From contig NW_019775769.1 in the NCBI RefSeq assembly GCF_001039355.2, positions 262,027 through 326,026 on the forward strand: 64,000 bases of DNA. Reading direction: 5' to 3'. Position numbers and translations under genes: made by a program. The stretch is from Lingula anatina (taxonomy: Eukaryota; Brachiopoda; Lingulata; Lingulida; Lingulidae). This document shows positions 1 to 12,631 of this stretch, one piece after another. The stretch's first letter is position 1. Every line of letters begins with the position of its first letter. The notes beneath the pieces are model-generated. The model saw only the letters and a program-made list of their open reading frames with translations. It ran no database searches and was not told where the DNA came from.

Positions 1-338
1 TCATCCAGTCCGAAGAGGGACTCATGTATCAAGCCAGTGACTCCTACATATATGGTCGTTGGCAATATGGGGACGAAGAGTCGGGGATCTTGGAATACCG
101 TGTCACTATATTTCAACTCTATCAAGGACAGAAGCAGAAACTGTGGCCAATTGACCAACATGACAAAACATTCAACATGACGGAAGCTGAACCACAATTC
201 ATATTCAACCAGTCATTGCAGCTGCTAAATGGCGCGAAGTACAGCCTCCAGGTGACCGCCATGAACAGAGCTCTTCTCTCCGCCAGCCACGAGACCACAG
301 GAGTAATAATCGACACAACTCCACCTGATATGAAAGAA
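1..338 (+). CDS. Gene 1 exon (5' partial): FN3-like module
   Basis: The frame is open from base 3. The reading contains the module signature of this protein: a short 'GILEYRVT' strand, then 'LNGAKYSLQVTAMNRA' and the linker 'IDTTPPDMKE'. The exon ends in phase 0 at a gaa|gtaagt donor. The upstream boundary is outside the window, so its true start is unknown. In the next exon the reading continues K-E|V-H-I-G. Confidence 0.85.
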
Positions 339-3300
339 GTAAGTCATGCTAACTGATATAACGAAATAATAAATCACCTAGTTTTATATATTTATGTTCC
401 GTCAGACACAAGAACATAACCTACTGCTTTTGTGTATTTATACAATACAGGTACACATTGGCCTTTTTGAAGAGGAAGAAGAACTTGATGAAGAGAACCG
501 TGTTTTACATGTCGACTCAAATGGTATAGAGGTTTCCTGGCTCGGCCATGATGGGGAGAGTGGCATTATCAGGTATTTGGTCGGCGTTGGTGTTAAACCA
601 GGTGATATGTCTGTAACAAAACAGTTTATTGACTTTGGCAGTGTAGACCATGGTTATATACCTGTCCAACTTAATGTTACAGCATCAAGTGGTTATACGT
701 ATTATGTCACCGTCATTGCCTTAAACGGTGCTGGATTGGAATCCCACCCATGTTCATCAAAACCTATCGTTGTGTTGAGAGATAATGTCCCCGGCACTGT
801 ATCCGATGGAAGAGAGTTCCTGCATGATTCTAACTCGCAGAAAGACACTTCATCCATAGCTTGCAGTTTTGTAGGCTTCGAGAGTGAGGCTTGTGGCATT
901 ACAGCGTATGAGTGGGCAATAGGGTCGGCACCTGGGTTGTCAGATATCCGGGACTATTCCTCCTATGGCATAGTAATGGTAAATGAAACCTCCGGTATTG
1001 CTCAAGGGAATCTAGATCTTCCTTATGACCAAATCGTTTACACTGCCATTAGAGCTAATACTGGGCACAAGTGCCACGAAGATTTTATAGTGTCAGTTTC
1101 AGATGGAATAACGGTGGATGCTTCGCCCCCTAACATCAGATTTAATCAGATCGTTGAAGGTACCCAGGCAGTCACTAACAAGGTGGTATATGAGGCCTCC
1201 CCTGAAAAGGTCCTACCCAAATGGAATGTATCTGACACTGGTAGTGGAGTGGCAAACGTGACATGGAAAGCCGGGCATTTACCAGGTTATTCGGACAAGG
1301 TCCCTGAAATCTACACCACGACATCGAAACTTCCCAATGGGGTCATATCAGCAAAGCAAGGGGAGACCATCTTCCTCACATTAACAGCTACAGACAATGC
1401 AGGCAACCAGAGAATTTTAACGTCCCCTGCCTTAGCCATGGATGCGACTTCTCCTGTTATCAAGAACTTCAAGTGTACGGATACCATTTCTCCTTTACAG
1501 ACCACAGTTCACTGTGAATGGAAGCCTATTATTGATGTCGAGAGTAAAGTTAAACGGATTCAAGTAGGTGTTGGTTCGGACTATTCCAAAGATGATTTGG
1601 CACCATTCTCAGATCTTGGCATCCATAAGAGTGACTGGATGATTGTACTAAAGCCGCAGGTTGTGCCCTCCAACACGACCCGTGTGTTTGTCACTTTGAA
1701 ATCAGAAAATTTGGTCCATTTAAATTCCATCTCTGTTGATGAAGTCGCCATAGACACCACTCCTCCACTGCCGGGTCTTATTCACATAACCACATCGTCT
1801 GCACCTAAAGGAAGTGATGTTCATTTCCCCAAATGTCAGGTTTCTGGAACATATGTTGAGGTGTTATGGGAGAAGTTCGACGATCCAGAAAGTGACATTG
1901 ATCGCTATGAACTTGCCCTTGGAAGCTACTTCCAAGGTACGGATGTGATGGGGTTTCATGATGTTGGACTGAATACATCAAAATTTATAGATGGTTTAGC
2001 ATTACCTCCTGCGTCTACAGTTTATGCCTCTGTCCGAGGATTTAACAAGGGTGGTCTTTATGGTGCTGTTGTTTCTGAAGGCATCATTGTTTCCCCTCAT
2101 CCCATGCTATCAGTCGTTGATGGAAGTGATGGACATGACATAAATTTTCAAACCGATTTGTCATCAGTATCTGCATACTGGGACTATCAAGATCCCTGCC
2201 CCTTGCAAGAAGTTTTGTGGTCTGTTGTTCGGGTTGATGGTATTATTATTAAACCCCCGTCTCGAGTCCCTCCCTCTGACCATTACCTGATTAATGATGA
2301 GACTGATCTGGAAAACGATAAAACCTACTATAGCATCGTGACGATTATAGACGCCATTAACCGCACGCAGACGGCCAGGTCCAATGGATTTACCGTCAAA
2401 ATAGAACCTCCAATCCCAGGCTATGTTGCTGACGGCCAGGACACAGATATTAACTACCAGCAGTCCACTACACACCTGTCCGCCAACTGGGGACCGTTTG
2501 GTGATTCACATTCCAAAGATCCTAGCCAACGCATTGATCACTATGAGATAGCTTTAGGTAATGACAGGAGGTATGCGTTGACTAGAATGAACGTGCACGC
2601 ATTTCTAAACGTCGGCCTTTCAAGAAACCATTCGTTTAACGGATTAAATCTGACAGCAAAAACTACAACTTACTATGTCACTGTGAGAGCCTACAGTGAA
2701 GCCGGAAGTATGACTGAGGTGAGCTCTAATGGCATTAAAGTTGGATACGAAGACTATATCAAACCCGGTACCGTCTTTGTTAAGATGTTTGAGTCATCAA
2801 CCAAAGAATTACAAGCTTCATGGGAAGGATTTTTATCAGATTTGCAGATTAGAGACTATCAGGTGGGCGTGTCAACTGATGCAGAGTTTGTAAGGGCTTT
2901 ATCTAACAAAAGTATACACTGTGAAGACTTACAGGATCACAACAATTTTGTACTCAATCGGACAGTAATGACGAGTGTTGGTACTGATACAACAGTGAAG
3001 CTGAGTAATTTGGCACTGATTCACGGCCATACATATTACATAGTTGTCAAGGCAACAGATGCCGCCAGCAACTGTGGTATTGCCGCCAGTCCCCCGATAC
3101 TGATAGATACCACCCCTCCATTGCCAGGTAAAGTTGTAGTGGGCCTTGAAGGAACTAACGCATTATATGCTGCTTCTGCAGAAACACTTACAGCCACTTG
3201 GTCAGGGTTTAGAGATCCTGAGACCCAAATTGTAATGTATGAAGTCTCCCTTTTCCAACGACTAGTGTGTTCAAGCATCCATTTAAATGATGCCGAGTTA

Positions 3301-6300
3301 TCATTGATTCAGGGTCCTGTTGAAATGACCAATGATAGTACGATAGAGTTCACCCATCTTCGACTCAAACCGCGTGTACCGTACTATGTAAAACTCCAGG
3401 CATCAAACGAGGCTGGGTTATCCACAACATATTGGAGCGACCCTATTTTTGTAGATGACACCCCACCATTCCCCGGCGATGTGAAACACGGTAGCAACTG
3501 GAAAATATCAGACCTATACCAGGCATCAACGACGACCTTACAAGGCATGATAGGCATTGCTCAGGATACTATAACCGCCATTTGTCCATCAACAAAACGC
3601 ATTCAGTTCTCTAGTAAGCTCCCGGAAGGCATGTCGATTTTAAAGTCATCACCTCGGCTATCAGACATACCACAACCATATTACCACCCCGACAATGTTA
3701 AGACTTCCTCTGGTCAGCTCGTGCTGCTTACAGGGCATGACAAGTACCGATTTCATCTCGAGTTAGCGGGGGTGAAACGCGCACTGTCATCTGATGTTTT
3801 GGGCAATTTTTCTTTTTTCCTGCAAGCCGCTGAAGGGGAATCCATAATCACAAGTGTGACTTTGAGCAAAGGAGACAACGATGAGATATTTCCATTTGAA
3901 GATCCAGTTATTCTCGATCCCCCTTCCTCGGATATGTTCCAAAACTCTTCTATTGAATTCCGAAGTGATAATTTAACTTCAGGAGGTGTTGTCAATGGAA
4001 CAAACAAGAACAGTACTACAACGGCACAAAAGGATAGTAGAAAAGCTGTACATGCAAACATTACGATAAATGGATCGGCAAATATCACCAATCAATTCCA
4101 CTTGGTACCAGGCGTGGGTCTGCACATACTGGGACATTCTGTTGGATCAAATGTGAAGTGGTATTGTATCTTCTGGTGTACAAATGAAGATGGTCGTGAG
4201 TCGGAGTGGGTGGAGCTATCTTTTGATCCAACGTCAAAAGCGGCGACATACACCATACAGATAGAAAAAGAAGATTACCCCACAAGAACGAGTTGGAATG
4301 CAAAGCTGCACATCAACAATGAATTCAAAGCTGCTCTTTTTAACATCATAAAGCCAAAGGGGTACCTTAAGATACGGACGTGGAGCAGAAACGACTTCGT
4401 TCCTGAGGTAGTCGATGTGTTTCACCCATTTCAAACCCAGGCCACGTTGAAATACTTGGAGATTCCACTTCCAAGGGATAAACCTTGTCACTTTGGAAGA
4501 CCATTTTATGACCTTGAAAGCAAGTTGAAGGAACTGTGGGTTGGCGTTGGCCGCTACAATAACCTCATAGATGATGTAGTTCCGCTTCATTTGTACAAGA
4601 AGTTCTGTTCACCATGTCAGTACGAATGCGATATGACGTGCAGCCTTGGGTGCCCTCTTTTGGAATTCCCGCAAATTGTTCTTTTAAATAATTTGACCCT
4701 TGCTCCAGTGAGGGAGAAGAATAGTGATGATATAAACAAGGATTCTACTACCCCCAACGCTGCTGTCTACTTTATGATAATTAAAACAGTAAATCACGCT
4801 GGGCTTGAAACAACCGTATCGTCTCAGGGAATCACGGTCGACACTACTCCACCCAACTGTACATTAATACACTGTTTAGATCCACCATACTCCATGGAAG
4901 AACCTGTGGAATATGTGGGCACCGATGAGAGTATTGGGGCATACTGGGACTGTGAAGAAGACATCAGTGACATTGTAAGATACGATGTCGCTGTTGGAAC
5001 AACAACAGGACATGACAATGTCGTTTCCTTTTATTCCGTTGGTCTCAATAATAGGGTTATTTTGAACAACTTCACACAGCCCCTTCAACAATATCGCACG
5101 TATTATGTGTCAGTGCGAGCAAACAATGCAGCAGGACAGAGCACCATGACAACATGTCACGTGACAGTAGACACAGAGGTCCCAAGTGTCGCAGGTCTGA
5201 AGGACACGGTTAAACCGCCTGGCGTGTCCCCGCTGCCAAATATACCGGGCGTTTATGCGACGGACAATTCACATGAGACAGCCTTGGAATGGTCAAAAGG
5301 ATCAGAAACTGTGGAGTATTATGGTGAGTACACCCGAATCACTGAAAATGGCTGATGCATACACATCATTTAGTCTTGAAGTAAAAGATAAATCTGATTT
5401 TAGCTTTACTGGGATCAATGATATAAACATAGTTTTGATATATATCTAATTTCTAGGTTAAACATCGACCAGTATTAATCCGTCCATCATGTGTTCTCAT
5501 TGAATCTTTAACATTGCCTTCCAGAATGGCAGATAGGCTCGGCAGATGGGGAATCCGACATCTTCCCCCGCTCAAAGATCGGAGTCACCAACTCTACGAA
5601 AGTGGCTATATTGAATGGGAAACTAATTATGAATGATGTGGACGCCAACATGAGTATTTCTGTTATGGCAAACCACAGTGCGTCTAACAAGAGCAACGAA
5701 GAGATCAGGAAGAACAGTTTCTTTTCCATGGAACCAGGGAGGTGTCTTCACCAAAGTCTGATTGCCACCAGCAAGGCACACAAGTCTGCTCCTGTTGCGA
5801 ACCTGACAACCTGTATTAAACGTAAGTGATCGATGTCATGTTACGGATTAAATGAATTCCTCGATTTATAACAGTGCAGAATTTTAGTTTATGTACATAT
5901 ATTACTCTTTGTTGACTTCTATTTTTTGTGAATTACAGGACCAAAGGATACAGTTATGGAGCTTAAGCAAAATGGGATAAATCTCGTCCTTCGGAAAGAT
6001 ATGTCACAAAATGCTAATCAGAAAGGTAAAACAGTAATTTCAAAAAGATTATCATTACAAAGTATTTCTCCTGCCTGAATATATACAGCTAGAAGCACTT
6101 CTTAAAAGTGTCTTTCGCATGTATAAAAGAAGCACGTTTGTATTAAGTAGTATATTTTGAAACTTTGTCATCAAAAGTCCATTAAATCATCAAAAAATCA
6201 TGTAGCACATGTAAAGTGTGGATATATTTTACTGTTATTACCTCAAATTGTTAACAGTTAAACATTGACCTATAACAGGACAAGTATCTTCATACCATAT

Positions 6301-9300
6301 ATTTACAGGGGGTGACCAAGCCGTTACAGAGAATGTTGTGGACATAAACATGAAAGGTATAAGTACAAACGCTCACATCGTAGCTGTATCTTCTCCAAAT
6401 ACACACTTCCAAGCATGTCCATTGTGATTTAGAATAGCAATTACAAAACAAGTATTTCGGTGGTGGATCTTGCACATACACTGTAAATGCATGAAGACAT
6501 TATAATGGCTGGTTTTGTTCTAGGTGATAGTGGTGCAGTTTTGGCAGGTCTGCTCTCAGCCGATGACTTTCAGGTCCACTACGGCAGTGCTGCATCTGCA
6601 ACCTTCAACAGTTACATACAGGACCCTGAATACACTGCCAATGAGGTCTCAAGAACGCTGTATCAGAGGTAAATCTGACAGTTAATACCGGCATTCCATT
6701 GGATTGGTAAATTCAGTTGCACTTTTAGTAGACAAACGGAAACACACGAGTAAATGATCACTTATCTGAAATTCAGCATTTCCGACCGTAGCCTATACCT
6801 TCCTGCAGTACTTAAAACATAGGTTAAATATGATTAATCGTAAAATGGTGCATTGAAGGGGGCAGTGACATCATTGCTGTAACAATAGGTCATTGCTGTA
6901 ACAACCGTCTTACGAATGTAATGTCTTTCTTAGAATTCGCGGCACAACGGACACCTCTTTCTTCGTGTCTCCGGCAGGCCATGCAATCCTTACTGACAAT
7001 CTGGAAGTGGTAGTAGAATTTGACCCAGACTCTGTAAGACAAGGACTACAACCGGAGCTGATATATTGGAACACAGGTTATATTGGCCTTAAGAATTTAT
7101 TTAGAATTTGGAAAAAACCAACAGACATTACTTTTACTTTTACAATTAAAAGTGACCGTCCAAAACCTCATAATTTCCATAAAATTACATTGTGCGACAT
7201 TAACGCAACTGTACACTGGACAATAATTGTACGCAACTCCGCATTGGCGACCACTTCCACGTCAACATATACGGCTCCCTGAATCTATTAATTCACATAT
7301 TTATCTATCCATTCGTTTAATTATTAATTTATAAACTTTATCTATTGATCTGCTCAGAAACCCGGCGATGGCATCAGATAAACGAAGAGTGTGATGTAGT
7401 TCAATCAGTGGACTATAATACCAAAACCATCAAAGCACGGGTACGTATTATTGACCATGCGCTAATTAAGTGCAATCATGCTTAATTACTCTTACCACTG
7501 TAGATTTTATTATCAACGCCTTCTTTTTTCCTAATGTTTAATTAATGCTATACTATAATTATAATATTTCTATAATAAGTTTATTTGAAAACTTGCAACC
7601 AAAAAATTAAAGGTTAATAAATAAATGAGTCCGAATTAAATTAGTAAAATTAAATATTTATTTATTCTAATATTTATTAGAATAAAGGATTTACATGAAG
7701 ATTATATTGACTTCGAAATAAAACACGGACTTTTAAAAGATAAAGAAAACGATATAAATGTGTTTCGAAAACTTTCATTCGTTTATTTAAGTTGGACTGG
7801 TCATGTCTTAGCTTTCTGTGTGGTAAAGTTGTCATTTAGTACGTATGTACGTATTATTTTGTATTATTAAATATGGAATATCTCAAAATAAAGTATATTT
7901 TCTCTCCAGGTGTGTCACCTCAACCAACCCAGTCATGATGCCCCTCACAAAAGGTCCACTGGTACACAGATGTCGCCCACACAATTAGCACTGGTTATTG
8001 TGAGTCCAGATATCGTGAATAACCCACCGACGCTTACCACAACCGATCTCTACCTTATGGAGGATCAGAAAGACTTCAGCGAAATCCTATCCTTTCACGA
8101 CCCGGAAGATGACGATGTATCATTTGAGCTGGCCAGATCACCACTTCATGGGTACGCTGATGTCTCCTCTCACGGCGTGCTGACATACATACCGGAGGAA
8201 GATTTCAGTGGGACAGATACAGTGACTGTGAGGGTGACAGAGGTATCTCCCGCACTTAAGAACATTCGTCCTTATAGTGTGACATCAGAAGTTAAACTGC
8301 ATGTTAACGGCACCAACGACCCCGCATTGCTTTATTTCAAAAGACAGGGCTCTACCAAGAAGATTGGAAATCCGACAACTGTTAACTTTTCCATCGAAGG
8401 CAAAGCAGAACTGAAATATTTAGGAGATCTGATTTTGTTCGATCCAGATAAGGACGAGAGGCTGCAGTTTATCGCAAATGGACTCATGGGAGAAAACTAT
8501 ACCATAATCTTCAACGAAACGAACAAGACTGAACAAAACTTCTTCGATGAAATGAAAGTGAATGGTTCTGTGAAAGTTGCCAAACTTTATATCAACACGT
8601 CTCGGTACTTCCACGGAGAAGTGACATTCAATGTGACAGGAAAAGACTCAAAGAAGCGATCGCCATTTGCTCCGATGGTTTTTTTCCACGTTTATGTTCT
8701 CGCCAACCCATGTGAATTCGGCCAATGTGTAGGAGATAACCAAGATCGGCATTGTACAGGATATGATCGCTCCACTTCATTTAATGGCTACAGTTGCCTC
8801 TGTGACCCCGGCTACCATGGACAGCGCTGTGAGAGTGAGATCAACGAATGTGCCGCTGAGCCATGCCCCACGTTCTACGACTGTGTGGATAAGATAGCTC
8901 ATCACGAATGTATCCTCAACTATTGGAAGCTACCTGTCACTTGTGTGTTCCTCCTCTTTGCTGGAATCTCATTACTAGTTGGTGCTTTCTTGTTCAAGAA
9001 GAAGTCGACGCCCAACGCCAAAGTGAAACCTGTCAGGTCAGTTAAGCGATATTAAATATTGGTATGATGAAATCTTTCCATTGATCTTCGTACATATATC
9101 TGTGTATATCGCCTATTTAGAGTGAAATCAGTGAACCACTATCTTTTACATGTATTTTCACAGGAGAGACCCAGAAGTAGACACAGTGTCACTAAAGGAA
9201 GTGATGCGCTGGCAGCAAGAACCAGAAACACCGACGGCCGTCAGTGACCGTGAGCCAACTCTACGGACTCCTACTAAGCAGGCTGTTTATTCTATGCCAG

Positions 9301-9647
9301 GCAGCGTGGATGATTTAGAAGTAGAAGACGCCGAAGACCAGTTTGAAGACCAGCCCAGTGTTGAGGAAAGTCCCAGTGTAGCGCCAGAGAGTGATGTCAC
9401 CAACACCCCCGAGGAGCCGCCTCTGGATGCGTCTAACGTGAACCAAGAGGAAGAAGATGCAGATGCTATGCCAGGCCTTGCGATGTTAACTGGGCTGATG
9501 GCACCAGTGGGGGCTGTACCTCGCCCGAAACCTAAGCTGATCCAAGTCCAGGCCGCGGCCAAACATGAGTTCAAGGAGCCCCAATGGAAACGGCCTAAAC
9601 ATGGTCGCCGACCAGGAAAAGATCGGCAGGATGAATCATCTGCTTGA
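1..9647 (+). CDS. Gene 1: large type I membrane protein with FN3-like repeats, cadherin-like repeat, EGF, TM and acidic tail (5' partial)
   Basis: Exons I traced are 1-338 (open at the window edge), 451-5323, 5525-5821, 5939-6025, 6309-6356, 6524-6668, 6934-7076, 7358-7440, 7910-9036 and 9164-9647. All introns are GT-AG and the phases agree. Counted from base 3, the exons give 7,623 coding bases, exactly 2,541 codons including the TGA. The predicted protein is extracellular for nearly its whole length: FN3-like modules, an unrecognised domain, a beta-rich membrane-proximal part, a tandem cadherin-like repeat, EGF, one membrane helix and a roughly 170-residue cytoplasmic tail. The role is inferred as a cell-surface adhesion or receptor protein; no enzyme motif is visible. 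The signal peptide must lie upstream of the window. It lies about 2.3 kb ahead of gene 2 in the same orientation. I do not recognise a named orthologue. Confidence 0.85.
451..5323 (+). CDS. Gene 1 giant exon: FN3-like module array interrupted by an unrecognised domain
   Basis: A single 4,873-base exon lies between a tacaatacag acceptor and a tatg|gtgagt donor. It holds about ten FN3-like modules. Each has a strand with W, a 'D.ES.I..Y..A.G' segment, a 'YYV.V.A.N.AG' strand and a 'D.TPP.PG' linker; linkers occur near 1110, 1440, 1748, 2397, 3103, 3453 and 4841. The array is interrupted from about 3505 to 4800 by about 430 residues with no such repeat. That insert includes an Asn/Thr-rich N-glycosylation cluster near 3960-4090, a Trp-rich block near 4150-4230 and a Cys cluster near 4605-4660. 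Asn-X-Ser/Thr sites are frequent throughout, consistent with an extracellular location. The exon is very large compared with the small exons that follow it. Confidence 0.88.
5525..7440 (+). CDS. Gene 1 exons 3-8: membrane-proximal beta-rich region
   Basis: Six small exons (5525-5821, 5939-6025, 6309-6356, 6524-6668, 6934-7076, 7358-7440) join in frame and finish in phase 0. Most of the middle introns are phase 1. The product has a Cys near 5749 and another near 5811, then a low-complexity linker, then a segment reading 'FFVSPAGHAILTDNLEVVVE' followed by 'LIYWNTETRRWHQINEEC'. The pattern of strands, W and Cys recalls GAIN- or ZU5-type membrane-proximal beta-sandwiches, but I cannot confirm either. 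The 48-base exon at 6309 and the 87-base exon at 5939 are too short to stand out as open frames; I accept them because both flanking splice sites and the phase fit. Confidence 0.7.
7910..9036 (+). CDS. Gene 1 exon 9: tandem cadherin-like repeat, EGF domain and transmembrane helix
   Basis: The exon follows a ttttctctccag acceptor. It begins V-C-H-L-N (a Cys continuing the previous beta region), then carries 'NNPPTLTTTDLYLMED', 'LSFHDPEDDDVSFEL' and 'GVLTYIPEEDFSGTDTVTV', the hallmarks of the VCBS/tandem-95 cadherin-like repeat. A second, more divergent repeat follows. A Cys-rich EGF-like segment comes next (about 8705-8920; 'GYSCLCDPGYHGQRC'). One hydrophobic helix, 'LPVTCVFLLFAGISLLVGAF', lies at about 8929-8990, followed by a basic stop-transfer sequence 'KKKS'. 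The donor gtcag|gtcagt at 9037 lies inside a frame that would otherwise stop at 9055, so read-through would give a receptor with a very short tail. Confidence 0.85.
9164..9647 (+). CDS. Gene 1 terminal exon: acidic cytoplasmic tail
   Basis: The acceptor ttttcacag joins in phase 2 to give R-R-D-P-E. The tail is about 160 residues. It is rich in Glu/Asp/Pro/Ser between about 9300 and 9470, has a Met/Gly/Ala/Pro-rich hydrophobic patch near 9470-9520, and ends in a Lys/Arg-rich segment before the TGA at 9645. No kinase, SH2, PDZ-terminal or ITAM motif is evident. The composition suggests a disordered tail. Confidence 0.8.
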
Positions 9648-10064
9648 ACACTATTGACAACAAACTCAATGTGCTAGATATAGAAATTACTAGCTTGTTT
9701 AGTTTTTACCCTTAAAGACGATATTATGATCGTTTGCAAATGCAATATAGCACTTCATAGCCGTTTATCCATGAGAAAGTCATTTTTAAACTGTGATTTA
9801 CGCTTTTAATTTTCTCTCTAATTTTAGTTACTGTACATCATACGGATAAAACATGTATTGAAAGGTTTGTTTCTTACAGTTTTGTATCTTACAGCACTGT
9901 GTCATACCATTTCTTCAGTGCCTGTTGGTAAATTAAGATTGCATTTAAAACCTGCTTCATAAATGAAGATCCAAAGTATTTTGTGACATTGAACTTGACA
10001 TATTCAATAGACCGTTGCTTTTATTCGGGTTTCGTCATGCGGAATTTGCTTTTCCTCAAATAAA
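9648..10064 (+). other. Gene 1 probable 3' UTR with poly(A) signal
   Basis: AT-rich sequence without open frames follows the stop codon. A canonical AATAAA lies at 10059-10064. It is the probable polyadenylation signal, but the cleavage site is not determined. Confidence 0.45.
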
Positions 10065-11920
10065 TAGGTTTTGGCGCTATATCCAAGCAATATAATATAG
10101 TAAGAAGTGTTCGCGACCCACTTGCATTGTCTTGATTGACTAATCTTTCAGAGGAGGTACTCCTATTGAAAGTCAATGCTTTCTTATCTACTGCTACAGC
10201 GGACTAATAAAGGATTTATCATTTTGCTTACATCTACATGTTTGCGTGGTTGTCTTACAATTTTACAACGTTTTGCGAAAGAAAAAGCCCAGGAATAGCT
10301 AATTAGAAAAATTGCATTTCTTTCAAATTCATATCCGTATTTTATTGACTCTAAATACTGAGTCAGACTTTTTCCTCCGAATTTCCACATTCATTGAAGA
10401 TCGGTTTTTATTTTTGTGATACAAACGGATAGCATCTTTTCCTGAGCGTTATGACCTATTATACCTTCTGCTATGTATGTAGATATCAAAATTGCATTTA
10501 TAAAGGAGATTAAGTCTGTCATCCATCTTGGTGACAGTTAAACAGTATTTTGATGATACAAACGATGATGAATTGAGTTAAATTGCACAATACATCACAC
10601 CCTGAAGCATCTACTTCTCCAATTTTATTCTATCGCCAAGTCCACATTGTTACACCTTTTCAGTTTAAAAAGTTTTTCGTTATTTATTCATTTTATAGAC
10701 GTACTAAGCATTAAAAGTTAGAGGCCTAGACGTGAAGTTTGACCCTTGGGTGGCGTCGGTTTACCGCAAACCTTTTTATCTTCACCGGGCCTACCCAATT
10801 ACCAGACTCGGCACATAAGGATCCTGAATCAACCAGTATATCGGACCACACCACTTTTTTCAAGGTGTGTGTCAGATCGCATTTCGGAGTATCAGTCAGA
10901 ACACCGACAGGATGAGCCCGCGGTCGTCCTACAAAATTTGTTCTGGGGTATGATACTCCGAAATGTGATCTGACACACCTTGAAATCGGGAAGTGTGGTC
11001 CGATATACCGGTTAATTCAGGATCCTTATGTGCCGAGTCTGGTAGTTGGGTAGGCCTGTTCACGTTTATATTTTTGAAAAGGTGGTGATGCTCGGCTGTC
11101 TCTATCATGCCTGTTTAACCCGATCACGTGCAAAGCTATGAGAAATATCCCGTTCCTCTTCATGTTGCCGTGTTGCCGTTTTTACAAAGGAGCTTTGAAT
11201 CTTCCAATATGACAGATAGAAGTAGATTAAACACTGTAGTTTATATATAAATCGATATCACTTTTTTATTTCACATAAGTTAAACTTCCTTAGATAAACA
11301 TTATATAAATCAATAATGTGTCTTATTCGTACACTTGACCTGGAACCCACACCATTTGGGCAGTATGCACGGCAAGCTGCCTTGCATGCCTTTTTTAAAT
11401 GACTTTGCTAAAAGTATAAAATAAAAAAAGGATTTGACACCGTTCATGGTTATTTAAACACCATCATCACCATCATCAGTGTTTGTTTTGATTTATGGTT
11501 AACCTCCAAACAGGTGTCCGAGTCCGGTCCCGGATGTCTGGTGGAAATAATGATAAACTAGAACCGTGACAAACACTTACCACTTCACTCTAGAGTAGTT
11601 CAACCAGGTAGGCTGAATGTGCAGAGTGCGTGCTTGTAGGTGCGTGTATGTAGTGGGAATGTGCGTTTGGGAAAGATGGGATAAGGGAAGAACTGCATCT
11701 GATAATGTTTTAATATAAAATAACATTTACATGCTTATCAATATTTAAATTTATATTTAAGTACAGCTACGGAAAGAGTGACCTTCATTAAATCATTAAG
11801 CATTTGATTTAAGAGAGCACGGGCTGTGCAATACACTTTTATATGCATTTTCAGGAAACAAGTTTTACAGCCACAAACAGCATATAATAAAGGGTCTTGT
11901 GAAGGACGCGCACGCAGGCC
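10065..11920. other. Intergenic region between gene 1 and gene 2
   Basis: I see no coding sequence here. The region contains the fold-back element at 10788-11057, a (CAT)n-like stretch near 11460-11478, and the presumed promoter or 5' UTR of gene 2. A 'gcattttcag' at about 11847-11856 could be the acceptor of an upstream non-coding exon. I find no convincing TATA box at a defined distance. Confidence 0.5.
10788..11057. repeat. Fold-back (inverted-repeat) element
   Basis: Arms 10788-10894 and 10951-11057 (about 107 bases each) are reverse complements with about 90 percent identity by eye. For example, 'actcggcacataaggatcct' on the left has its exact complement on the right. The spacer is 56 bases. 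This is the form of a MITE or fold-back transposon. I could not define a target-site duplication. Confidence 0.85.
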
Positions 11921-11999
11921 ATGAGGCAGAAATGTGCCGCAAGCCTCGTGCTTACCTTGGTGTTAACGCACGTCTATGGCGCAACTAGTCAGGAAACCA
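11921..11999 (+). CDS. Gene 2 exon 1: start codon and signal peptide
   Basis: ATG opens a 26-codon exon with a classic signal peptide: basic MRQK, hydrophobic core '[16 protein letters not shown]', then 'ATSQET' after a likely cleavage site. The donor is a strong acca|gtaagt in phase 1. It joins the phase-1 acceptor at 14770 to give T-C-P-G. The exon is too short to appear as an open frame of its own. Confidence 0.85.
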
Positions 12000-12596
12000 G
12001 TAAGTTCAATGGAAAATTTTTCATTGTGAAGAATGCTGTCTTAATTGGAAAAATAGAATAAATCATATAAACCCGTTGACTATCTAAATTGATGACACAT
12101 TTAATTTGTTTCTCCCCTCAATATTTTTTATAACCGGTAGCTAACGGCCAATATACATGTATATTCTTATGTACATATTCTACGCATTAGTTATTCAGTT
12201 TTTATAGGCGACACCTCGTCAGTCAATAAACTGAAAATTGACAGCACAGTATTTACATAAACTGTGAAAGCTGCCTTATAATAACGACATGCAGTTAATG
12301 AGTCTCTCGCAGATTGTGGCTTTCCCCAAATGCAGTCTTATGTCGCATTCAAAAATGTGGACTTGCAGATCTGCCTATCAAATATGTCCTACCCACTTGG
12401 ATGCTTGTTGCGTCATCCCAGCAGGGAATATATTTAATGTTTAATCAGTAATATAAGCAGCACACTTTTGGGGTCGCCATATTTGATCCGCGGATCTATT
12501 AGTCCGCTGTTCTACATGCGCTTTTTCAGTGTCCTACTATAAACGGCACAGGCTGGAGGATCCAGGGTATTGCCAGTGGCCGGGGGGGGGGGGGGT

Positions 12597-12631
<35 letters not shown>

